Part shown: piece by piece, positions 35,015-46,189 of the stretch
How the letters are laid out: each line of letters opens with the position of its first letter
How positions within the stretch are numbered: position 1 is the stretch's first letter
DNA from: Mycobacterium neglectum
Lineage (GTDB): Bacteria > Actinomycetota > Actinomycetes > Mycobacteriales > Mycobacteriaceae
Assembly (NCBI RefSeq): GCF_002591975.1
Contig: NZ_NVQE01000002.1
Span: 186,001 to 250,000, forward strand
Direction of reading: 5' to 3'
DNA length: 64,000 bases
The notes under the pieces: model-generated
The model's input: the letters and a program-made list of their open reading frames with translations, nothing else
Database searches by the model: none
Told to the model about the DNA's origin: nothing
Program-made: the position numbers and the translations under genes

Positions 35015-36447
35015 TCGATGAGACGTGTCGCGTACGGGGTCATGCCGCTGGTGCGGACCGGCGAAACCTTCACGACCGACCCGGTGTAGGGAGCCTCGAG
35101 CATCTGGCCGTCGCCGAGGTACAGGGCGACGTGCTGACTGGCGTTGGGGCCCCAGAAGAGCATGTCGCCACGGCGGGCCTGGGCCGACGGGATCTTGCGA
35201 CCCGCGTTGTACTGCGAACCCGAGTAGTGGTCCAGCTTGATGCCGACGCCGGCGAAGGCATAAAGCATCAGGCCTGAACAGTCGAATCCGACTGTGCCCG
35301 AACCGGAATCGATGCCCCGGCTCTTTCCTGCCGCGTTGCCACCGCCCCACGAATAGGGCACGCCCCGTTGCGACATGGCGCGCTGGATCACATACTCGGT
35401 GGCCTCCCTGCCGTGTACAGAGGGAATTGCGCCGTTGTTGGTGTAACCGGTCGGCGTGGGCAACAGGCCCAACTTCTGCAGGAAGCTACGCCCGAGATCC
35501 TGCGTGACCTGCGCCGAAGTCGACGCGTAACCGAGGATCTGGTTGATGATCGCGATCGGATCACCACTGACGAAGGCGCTGGGGATGGCAGGCAGGAACG
35601 GATCCCAGGCCGTGGCCCAGTTACCGGTAGCCGGATCGACCCGCTGTGGCCCGGTGTCCCAGTTGCCAGCGGGATTCGACGGCGCACTCGCCGCGGCGGC
35701 CGGCTGGGCCGGAACTCCGCCTGCCGCGGGGCGTGCGGGGGCCGACCACGTGCGCGCCTCGTCCAGCTTGGCTTGCGCGGCAGCACGTTCGGCTGACAGC
35801 TTGTCCAGTTCGGTCTGCTGAGCACGGAAGGTCTGCTGCGCCTCGGTCAGCGCCGACACCGCGGTCTGCTGGCTGGCCTCCGCATCGATCACCGCCTGGT
35901 CCGCGTTCTGCTTGGCCAACCGCGCGGCCGACTCCTTGTTCACCTGTTCGGTGCGCGCCCGCTGCAGATCACTGATCACCCGTTGGGTGCTGACGGCCAA
36001 TGCCTCGCCGGTCGTTGCGGTGTTGAGGATGTCGCCCGGGTCGGATGCGGTCAGGTACGAGCTCGAGGGGCCGTTGACATATGTTGCGACAGCGAAGGTG
36101 TCGAATCGATCCTGCGCTGCCGCGATCGCGATGTTGGCATCCTTGACGCGCTGCGCGCTGGCGTCGAGCTCGACCTGCGCGGCGGCGGCGGCATCACGTG
36201 CGGCCTGCACATCGACGATGGCTTTGTTGACGCCTTCCTGCTTCGCCTGGATTGCAGCGCCCAGATCCTGCAGCTTCTGGTTGACGTTCGCCACTGCCGC
36301 GACGAGCGCCCCGATGCTGTCCGGACTGCCGGGTTGTGCACCGCCCAATCCCGGTGTGATGAGCAGCATGCCGGCGGTAAGTGGAATCACGCAGACCCGC
36401 GTGCATAGCCGCGAAGCAGAGGCGCTAGAGGTGCGTCTCATTGACAT
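35008..36447 (-). CDS. ripA: NlpC/P60 peptidoglycan endopeptidase RipA
   Basis: 479 residues, as in other mycobacteria (472 in M. tuberculosis). A signal peptide is followed by a long coiled coil (about 45-235) that serves as autoinhibitory/targeting domain, a Pro/Ala linker and an NlpC/P60 domain with Cys390 and His439. Essential septal hydrolase that works with RpfB and PonA1 in daughter-cell separation. ATG 36447 follows AGGAGAC closely; ATG 36441, eight bases from that site, is at least as good. Long AT-rich 5' region carries likely control sites. Confidence 0.96.
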   Translation of the reverse strand: MSMRRTSSASASRLCTRVCVIPLTAGMLLITPGLGGAQPGSPDSIGALVAAVANVNQKLQDLGAAIQAKQEGVNKAIVDVQAARDAAAAAQVELDASAQRVKDANIAIAAAQDRFDTFAVATYVNGPSSSYLTASDPGDILNTATTGEALAVSTQRVISDLQRARTEQVNKESAARLAKQNADQAVIDAEASQQTAVSALTEAQQTFRAQQTELDKLSAERAAAQAKLDEARTWSAPARPAAGGVPAQPAAAASAPSNPAGNWDTGPQRVDPATGNWATAWDPFLPAIPSAFVSGDPIAIINQILGYASTSAQVTQDLGRSFLQKLGLLPTPTGYTNNGAIPSVHGREATEYVIQRAMSQRGVPYSWGGGNAAGKSRGIDSGSGTVGFDCSGLMLYAFAGVGIKLDHYSGSQYNAGRKIPSAQARRGDMLFWGPNASQHVALYLGDGQMLEAPYTGSVVKVSPVRTSGMTPYATRLIEW

Positions 36448-36477
36448 GTCTCCTATGGCTCACGCGAATGCGCAGAA

Positions 36478-36600
36478 GTCACACAAGTCACATCTGCAAC
36501 ATCAGCTACAGATTGCACCGTACGTCACATCTGACGCCAAAGAAACTTTAGTCACAAACTACAAGTTTGTAATTGCAGATAGCGTTATCCGGCTGTGACA
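36478..36600 (-). promoter_or_regulatory. ripA upstream region with GTCACA repeats and an inverted repeat
   Basis: This 123-base AT-richer stretch contains GTCACA at 36478-36483, 36487-36492, 36524-36529 and 36552-36557, and the reverse form TGTGAC at 36594-36599. The first two are direct repeats nine bases apart. A perfect inverted repeat, ACAAACT-ACA-AGTTTGT, spans 36554-36570. GTCACA-type direct repeats resemble those reported for MtrA, which controls ripA in M. tuberculosis. Assignment to MtrA is inference. Confidence 0.5.
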
Positions 36601-36616
36601 TTTGGCTACCGGGAAT

Positions 36617-36630
36617 TGCGCAAAAGCGCA
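36617..36630 (-). terminator. Hairpin after the Rv1476-like gene
   Basis: TGCGC-AAAA-GCGCA forms a short perfect stem 26 bases after the stop codon of the Rv1476-like gene. There is no U-run, so a terminator role is uncertain; mycobacterial terminators often lack one. Confidence 0.3.
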
Positions 36631-36655
36631 GCGCCACGCGGCTTTTCGAGTGCGC

Positions 36656-37189
36656 TTAGACGTTCTGGCGTTTGGCGCGATTTTGCAACGTTCGCGTTGC
36701 GACGATGGCGGCGACCACTGCTAGTACGACGACAATCGTGAATGTCGTCCAGGGGAAATGTTGGGCGGTCAACTCGCCGACGAAATTCTTCGATCCCTGC
36801 ACCGAACCACGGCCCTCGGCGACGTCTTGGCCCGCCTCCAGCGTCATCCGGTCATACGTCGTACTGAAGGTTCCCGACTCCGTAGGGCTGAGCACCAACA
36901 CGGTCGAACCGCCGAACGCCTCCCCTACCTCGGTGGCGACGTCGCGCAGTGGGGTGTCGATCGGCGGGTTGCGATCGACCACCACGATCTTGAGGTCGAT
37001 GCCCTTCTGCTTGGCCTCGGCGACCACATCGGCCAGGCCGGCGTTCTCCGGGGTATCCGCAGCGCTGACGCCATCGTCCTCGATATCAGCGATGACCAGC
37101 TCCATACAGGTGTCGACCGGCGTGGTCGCGGGATCCTTTCCGACCGGCCCGCACACGTCAGACGGGATATAGGTCGGCAGGAACGGCAT
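36656..37189 (-). CDS. Membrane protein with TPM-like domain (Rv1476-like)
   Basis: 177 residues from ATG 37189 (GTG 37207 would add six). The N-terminal 145 residues form a soluble alpha/beta domain with a DLKIVVVDRNPP strand, reminiscent of extracytoplasmic TPM-like domains; a single C-terminal helix (about 148-168) with an RAKRQNV basic tail anchors it, so the domain likely faces outside. It precedes ripA as Rv1476 does in M. tuberculosis. Function unknown. Confidence 0.8.
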   Translation of the reverse strand: MPFLPTYIPSDVCGPVGKDPATTPVDTCMELVIADIEDDGVSAADTPENAGLADVVAEAKQKGIDLKIVVVDRNPPIDTPLRDVATEVGEAFGGSTVLVLSPTESGTFSTTYDRMTLEAGQDVAEGRGSVQGSKNFVGELTAQHFPWTTFTIVVVLAVVAAIVATRTLQNRAKRQNV

Positions 37190-37293
37190 GACTTTCGGTC
37201 CGATCACAGGTGAAACCGTACGTGATGGGTATCCCGACGGGTGGCAGCACGCGCACTTGAGGAGAAGACTGGAGCCACCCCTGGGGTGGTTTA

Positions 37294-37309
37294 CAGGACA
37301 AGCGTACTG
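37294..37309. promoter_or_regulatory. AcnR operator upstream of acn
   Basis: CAGGACAAGCGTACTG matches at every fixed position the motif CAGNACnnncGTACTG described for the aconitase repressor AcnR of Corynebacterium glutamicum. It lies directly upstream of the -10 (37311-37316), where a bound TetR-type repressor would block RNA polymerase. Confidence 0.8.
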
Positions 37310-37310
37310 T

Positions 37311-37316
37311 TAGAAT
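37311..37316 (+). promoter_or_regulatory. -10 of acn
   Basis: TAGAAT, 53 bases upstream of the acn start codon. TTTACA at 37290-37295 is a possible -35 with a short 15-base spacer; the AcnR operator fills the spacer. Confidence 0.6.
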
Positions 37317-37368
37317 CAGGAGCGCCGCCGACACAGCCCGTCGCGGCGATATCTAGCCGGGAGTTGAT

Positions 37369-40188
<2,820 letters not shown>

Positions 40189-40192
40189 ACAA

Positions 40193-40756
40193 ATGCCCCG
40201 GGTCACCGATGACCATTTGGCGGCGCGCCGCCGTCAGATTCTTGACGGTGCCCGCCGATGTTTCGCGGAGTACGGCTACGACAAGGCGACCGTGCGGCGA
40301 CTCGAGCAGACCATCGGGTTGTCGCGCGGCGCCATCTTTCACCACTTCCGCGACAAGGACACGTTGTTCTTCGAGTTAGCGCGCGAGGACGCTGAACGAA
40401 TGGCGGACGTGGCTTCGCGCGAGGGTCTCGTCCAGGTGATGCGGGACATGCTGGCGGCGCCGGAACAGTTCGACTGGTTGGCGACGCGGTTGGAAATCGC
40501 CCGCAAGTTGCGCAACGACCCCGAGTTTCACCGAGGGTGGCTGGAGCGCTCAGCCGAGCTGTCGGCGGCCACCACCGCGAGGCTGCGCCGCCAGAAGCAG
40601 GCCGGCCGACTTCGCGACGACGTGCCCAGCGCGGTGCTGCAGACCTATCTCGATCTCGTACTCGACGGCTTGGTTGCCCGGCTGGCTTCGGGCGACGATC
40701 CCGAAAAGCTCAGTGGCGTACTGGACCTGGTCGAAGCGTCGCTGCGCCAAGCCTGA
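40193..40756 (+). CDS. acnR: TetR-family repressor of aconitase (AcnR)
   Basis: 187 residues, equal to C. glutamicum AcnR (188). The N-terminal HTH is ILDGARRCFAEYGYDKATVRRL...RGAIFHHF; the C-terminal dimer/effector domain includes EIARKLRNDPEFHRGWLERS. In C. glutamicum AcnR represses acn and senses citrate with Mg or Ca. ATG 40193 lies four bases after the acn stop. It presumably binds 37294-37309 and so regulates its own operon. Confidence 0.93.
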   Translation: MPRVTDDHLAARRRQILDGARRCFAEYGYDKATVRRLEQTIGLSRGAIFHHFRDKDTLFFELAREDAERMADVASREGLVQVMRDMLAAPEQFDWLATRLEIARKLRNDPEFHRGWLERSAELSAATTARLRRQKQAGRLRDDVPSAVLQTYLDLVLDGLVARLASGDDPEKLSGVLDLVEASLRQA

Positions 40757-40771
40757 GGCACAGCCGGAGAA

Positions 40772-40969
40772 TCAGGCGTAGTGCCTCCGGCTGCGGTGGT
40801 TCGGACCCCCGCGGCTGCGCATTGTAGTCCCCGATTCACGCAGCATGCTGTGAATCGAACCGTATGAGCGACCCGTCGACGCTACGAGCGTCCGGATACT
40901 CGCGCCGCCTTCATAGGCGCTCTTCAGCTCGGTGAGAAATTCATCTCGGGCCTTCGTCAGTTTTTTCAT
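40772..40969 (-). CDS. Small helix-turn-helix protein (Rv1473A-like)
   Basis: 65 residues, with the family's short HTH: SIRTLVASTGRSYGSIHSMLRESG, followed by a basic tail (MRSRGGPNHRSRRHY). GGGGAG lies six bases before ATG 40969. Position and size match Rv1473A of M. tuberculosis, annotated as a possible regulator. It converges on acnR. Its targets are unknown; the nearby ABC-F gene is transcribed towards it. Confidence 0.85.
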   Translation of the reverse strand: MKKLTKARDEFLTELKSAYEGGASIRTLVASTGRSYGSIHSMLRESGTTMRSRGGPNHRSRRHYA

Positions 40970-41068
40970 CGGCAGCTCCCCACGCGTTTGATTCCCCGAC
41001 GGATACCCAGCCTAGGAAGCGCTTACACCAGCGGTGAGAAATTCGAAGAAATGGTTTGCTGAACCGAG

Positions 41069-42697
<1,629 letters not shown>

Positions 42698-42749
42698 GCT
42701 GCACTCTCCCTAATGCTCAATGCTTACTTGTCGTCGCAGGCCGTCGACT

Positions 42750-42773
42750 CTCCCCCTGGCCTTCGGCCGGGAG
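42750..42773. repeat. Strong G+C hairpin between echA12 and the ABC-F gene
   Basis: CTCC...GGCC-TTC-GGCC...GGAG forms a stem just after the echA12 stop and within a C/G-run context (flanked by CCCCC and GGGGG on the coding strand). It may be a terminator for echA12. The same type of GGGGGCACCTCCC-hairpin-GGGGGAG module occurs as a scattered extragenic element in actinobacterial genomes, as far as I recall. Confidence 0.45.
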
Positions 42774-42786
42774 GTGCCCCCACGCG

Positions 42787-43632
42787 CTAGCGCTCGTCGG
42801 TGAAGACCGGGGCCCGCTTCTCCGCGCGCGCTGCAACCGCTTCTTCGAAATTGGCGGTGAGCAATCGGACGAAGAGTTGTCCTAGGCCTTCGGCCTGCAT
42901 GTGTGCCTCCAGGCTACCGGCGTCAAGTCCACTCCAAAGTGTGCGCTTGGTCAACTCGATTCCCGGTCGCGAGAACGCCGCGATCCCCTCGGCCATGTCG
43001 TAACACGTCTCGAGCAGATCGACCTCGGGCACGAAGCGCGACACCAGACCGATGCGCTGGGCTTCGTCGGCGTCCACGTCGCGGCCGGTCAGCATCAGTT
43101 CGAAGGCCCGCGAAGTCCCGATCGCGCGGGGCAGCAGATAGGACAGACCGAGCTCGCTGGCCGTCAGCCCGTTGTTGATGCCCGCCGCGCGAAAGTATGC
43201 CCCAGCTGCGGCGACGCGGATATCGCACGCCAATGCCAAGCACAGGCCGCCGCCGATCGCCGCGCCGTTGACCGCGGCGATGACCGGCTGGTGCATCTTG
43301 CGCAATGCGAGGATGACGTCGTCGAGCACCTCCATCGACCGCAGCGCGAAGCTGGGGCGCGTCAGCCCGTCGATGTGCGGTACCGAACCGGCCGACTTGT
43401 GGTCGGCGCCAGACGAGAACCCACGCCCCGCGCCTGTGAGCACGATCACGCGAACCGAGTTGTCGTAGTTCAGCTCGTCGAGGACCTTCTTGAGCGGAAC
43501 CATGACGTCGAACGCCATCGAATTCATTCGCTCCGGACGGTTCAACGTCACCAGCGCCACGCCTGCGCGTGGGCGGTCGACTAGGACGAATTGTTCTTCT
43601 ACAGGACCTGAGGGTTCGCTCACGGATTGCAC
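42787..43632 (-). CDS. echA12: Enoyl-CoA hydratase/isomerase (EchA12-like)
   Basis: 281 residues of the crotonase fold. The oxyanion-hole blocks are AGRGFSSGADH and NGAAIGGGLCLALACDIRVA, and the C-terminal trimerisation helices follow. It hydrates or isomerises enoyl-CoA thioesters; substrate unknown. GTG 43632 gives the full frame; GTG 43623 is an alternative. The order echA12-thioredoxin follows Rv1472-Rv1471. Confidence 0.9.
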   Translation of the reverse strand: MQSVSEPSGPVEEQFVLVDRPRAGVALVTLNRPERMNSMAFDVMVPLKKVLDELNYDNSVRVIVLTGAGRGFSSGADHKSAGSVPHIDGLTRPSFALRSMEVLDDVILALRKMHQPVIAAVNGAAIGGGLCLALACDIRVAAAGAYFRAAGINNGLTASELGLSYLLPRAIGTSRAFELMLTGRDVDADEAQRIGLVSRFVPEVDLLETCYDMAEGIAAFSRPGIELTKRTLWSGLDAGSLEAHMQAEGLGQLFVRLLTANFEEAVAARAEKRAPVFTDER

Positions 43633-43650
43633 GCTATCGCGTGCGAACCG

Positions 43651-44016
43651 TTACTCCGGCTGCCCGTTGTCCTGCGCGGCCATCGCTGCGTCGACGTCGA
43701 ACTCCTTGACCTTCTGAACCAGGTCTTCCAGGGCGGCGGGCGGCAGCGCTCCGGCCTGGTTGAACACCAGCTTGCCCTTCTTGAACACCATCAGCGTCGG
43801 AATGGAGCGGATGTCGGCAGCGGCAGCGAGATCCTGCTCCGCCTCGGTGTCGACTTTTGCGAAGACGACGTCGGGATGCTGCTCAGAGGATGCGGCAAAC
43901 GTCGGCGCGAATGCCTTACACGGGCCGCACCACGACGCCCAAAAATCCACCAGCACGATGTCGTTCTCCGTGATGGTCTCGTTGAAATGTTCGGCGGTGA
44001 TGTCCTTGGTAGCCAC
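43651..44016 (-). CDS. trxB1: Thioredoxin
   Basis: 121 residues, single thioredoxin domain with the WCGPC active site, cis-Pro in SIPTLMVF and no signal peptide. It reduces cytosolic disulfides with thioredoxin reductase. It lies 18 bases upstream of echA12 in the same direction. Although the M. tuberculosis gene is named trxB1, the product is a thioredoxin, not a reductase. Confidence 0.95.
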   Translation of the reverse strand: MATKDITAEHFNETITENDIVLVDFWASWCGPCKAFAPTFAASSEQHPDVVFAKVDTEAEQDLAAAADIRSIPTLMVFKKGKLVFNQAGALPPAALEDLVQKVKEFDVDAAMAAQDNGQPE

Positions 44017-44078
44017 GTCTCTCCTAACGTCAGGCTCAGGTCGTCTGTTCCCGGTATGTGGTCAGGGCAAAACCGAAG

Positions 44079-44318
44079 TCAGCCGAAATCCTTGAACGCG
44101 TCGAGCAGACGCTGCCGGAAGGCCGGATCGAGTTCGTCGTCGCGGATCTGGCCGACGGTGCGCACGGTCTGATGGAATTGCTGGAGGTAGTTCGCACAGC
44201 CGTCGCATTCGAGCAGGTGCTGGTCGAAGCGGGTTCGGGTGTCCGGATCGAGCGCACCGTCGAGGTATGCCGTCACCAGCTCCACGAGTTGATTGCAGTC
44301 CATCGAGTAGCTGGTCAC
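44079..44318 (-). CDS. Zinc-binding anti-sigma factor (ZAS/zf-HC2)
   Basis: 79 residues. A ZAS domain is shown by Cys8 and the H34-x3-C38-x2-C41 motif (HLLECDGC), followed by a helix that would contact the sigma factor. No membrane segment, so it is a soluble, RsrA-like anti-sigma factor that may respond to redox or metal. GTG 44318 has GGAGG seven bases upstream and overlaps the sigma stop as GTGA. Confidence 0.92.
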   Translation of the reverse strand: MTSYSMDCNQLVELVTAYLDGALDPDTRTRFDQHLLECDGCANYLQQFHQTVRTVGQIRDDELDPAFRQRLLDAFKDFG

Positions 44319-44950
44319 GATGCCGCCTCCGTCAGATAGTCCTCGAGTACCTCCCGGACCGCGGCCCTGCCGCGGTGCAACAGCACCCGCTGATTGGCTG
44401 TGCTGATGTCGAGGAGCTCGCATACCTCCGCCGAGTCGAACCCGAGCATGTCGCGCAGCGAGACGACGATCCGCTGCCGCTCGGGCAGCTTGTCGAGTTC
44501 CCGGCGGGCCACGCCGACGAGCTCATCGCTCAGTAGAGAACCCTCGGGGGTCTCGGGAAACGCCGACGGCACATCGTCGGGCCTCCAGTGACCGGGATAC
44601 GGGTCGTCGCCGCCGCGGAACCGTGCCGGGTCCACCGTGCCGCCGGTGTACGCCGCGATCGCCGCATCGGAATCGCGCCGTTCCTTCACACCGCGCGCCT
44701 TGGCGATATTGATCATCACGGTGAAAAGCCACGTCCGCAGCGATGATCGACTCTCGAACCTGTCGATCCCCTTGATCAATGCGATCCATGTCTCCTGGAC
44801 CACCTCTTCGGCGATCTCGTGGCTGGGCACGTACCCGCGGGCGACACGCAGCATCGACGGGGTGTGCCGATCGAGCAGCTGCGCGAACGCCGTTTGGTCA
44901 CCGTCGCGTAGTGCGGCGATCAGCCCGGATTCGTCGACTGCAGCGGTCAC
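44315..44950 (-). CDS. ECF RNA polymerase sigma factor
   Basis: 211 residues. Region 2 reads EEVVQETWIALIKGIDRFE...RTWLFTVMINIAKARGVKERR; region 4 includes LPERQRIVVSLRDMLGFDSAEVCELL and a STANQRVLLHRGR recognition helix. No region 3. An 80-residue ZAS anti-sigma is encoded directly downstream. GTG 44950 overlaps the upstream hypothetical's stop as GTGA, making a three-gene coupled operon. I could not assign it to a named M. tuberculosis sigma factor. Confidence 0.93.
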   Translation of the reverse strand: MTAAVDESGLIAALRDGDQTAFAQLLDRHTPSMLRVARGYVPSHEIAEEVVQETWIALIKGIDRFESRSSLRTWLFTVMINIAKARGVKERRDSDAAIAAYTGGTVDPARFRGGDDPYPGHWRPDDVPSAFPETPEGSLLSDELVGVARRELDKLPERQRIVVSLRDMLGFDSAEVCELLDISTANQRVLLHRGRAAVREVLEDYLTEAAS

Positions 44951-45585
44951 TGCTGCTTCGACAACTCTCGGCGGCCGCGTTCGAAGAAGTCCGCGATGCG
45001 TGTGGCGAGACCGTCGACGTCGGTGGCGCGGTCCAACGGGTAGAGCGCCCCGAACGGCGCGTTCCAGAACTCGCCGGTGGGCACCGACCACGGGCCGACA
45101 TACGCATACGGCATGGGGTGCTGTTCGTCACCAGCGGATACGCCGTAATTGACTTCATCCTCGGTCACCGCGACGTCGAAGTGTTCGGGCCACAGCACCG
45201 GATGACATTCGGGCAGAAAGCTCTTCAATGCGTACCCGCCCGCGTAGTGGCTGCGGTTCACCAACTCGGCCGCTTCCGCGTTGAGCCTCAAGTCGGTGTT
45301 GGGCGGCAGCGGGTCGACGATCGTGTAAACCCCCTCGGGTGGGCCCGCGACGATGCCGGCGGCCTCGGCGATCGAACTCAACGGACCCTCCAAGGGCACC
45401 GCATCGTTCGGCAGAACCAGCTCGGTGCCATGTACCGCGACGGGGATGGTCACCGCGGCGAAACCATCGGGCCGGACAGCCAGCCGGATCGTCCCCGACG
45501 AGCGGTACTGCGGGCCGGCTATCAGACTTTCGGCCACCCCGCGCAGCTGGCGCCGGGTCCCGACATACTTCGCCTCGAAGGTCAC
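44947..45585 (-). CDS. Hypothetical protein cotranscribed with the ECF sigma factor
   Basis: 212 residues, no signal peptide or membrane helix. Mostly beta-rich; a PYAYVGPWSVPTGEFWNAPFGA stretch is rich in aromatics, and the end is a charged helix (IADFFERGRRELSKQ). No family was recognised. It is the first gene of the sigma/anti-sigma operon, with a GTGA overlap, so it may be part of the signal or response, or the operon may simply have been inserted beside it. Confidence 0.8.
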   Translation of the reverse strand: MTFEAKYVGTRRQLRGVAESLIAGPQYRSSGTIRLAVRPDGFAAVTIPVAVHGTELVLPNDAVPLEGPLSSIAEAAGIVAGPPEGVYTIVDPLPPNTDLRLNAEAAELVNRSHYAGGYALKSFLPECHPVLWPEHFDVAVTEDEVNYGVSAGDEQHPMPYAYVGPWSVPTGEFWNAPFGALYPLDRATDVDGLATRIADFFERGRRELSKQQ

Positions 45586-45615
45586 ACTGACTGAGTTACC
45601 AGATAGCGCCGGGCG

Positions 45616-46161
45616 TTACAGAGCCTTTCGAGCCAATGTCGCGGTCCGGTCGGCGTTGGCCAACAGCTGCGCCTGGTGTTTCGGCATCCAGAACACCTCG
45701 ACGGCGAGGGCCACCAGATAGATGCCCGACGCCACGGTGTTCCCCCACGAGCCGTAGACCGAGTCCCACACCGCCGTGCCCGCCGCGACGACGAGGACGA
45801 AGATGAGCAGCCAACGCAACCACCGCCCCTTCTCCGCGGCGGCATGCAGGCCGCGGCTGTAATCAATGGCCGACGTGGCCAGTCGATGGTCATCGACGGG
45901 CTCGCCCCGGCGAACGGCTCGAGCCACTGACACGCGCTCCCGGCCGGAGAGGTCGCCGGCGTCCGGCCAGTACCGCGCCATACGCCGGGCCATCCAGATC
46001 CCGTAGAACGTGCCGACGATGACGAGCACGATCACCCCGGAAATCCAGAAGCCCGAGTCAAGCCATGCCAATGCACCCGCGCAGAGCCCGACGGCACCGC
46101 CGACTGTCAGTGCCCGGAGCGCGAATCCACCACGCCACACCACCGCGGGAATCGTGACCAC
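45616..46161 (-). CDS. Four-helix membrane protein, hypothetical
   Basis: 181 residues from GTG 46161, with helices at about 13-30, 34-54, 115-135 and 140-158, and a cytosolic loop (about 58-112) carrying charged residues (LSGRERVSVARAVRRGEP). It resembles short actinobacterial membrane proteins of unknown role. The start is uncertain: GTG 46176 or the longer frame would also fit. Confidence 0.75.
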   Translation of the reverse strand: MVTIPAVVWRGGFALRALTVGGAVGLCAGALAWLDSGFWISGVIVLVIVGTFYGIWMARRMARYWPDAGDLSGRERVSVARAVRRGEPVDDHRLATSAIDYSRGLHAAAEKGRWLRWLLIFVLVVAAGTAVWDSVYGSWGNTVASGIYLVALAVEVFWMPKHQAQLLANADRTATLARKAL

Positions 46162-46189
46162 GCGACATAGTGTGACCGAATTCGATGCC

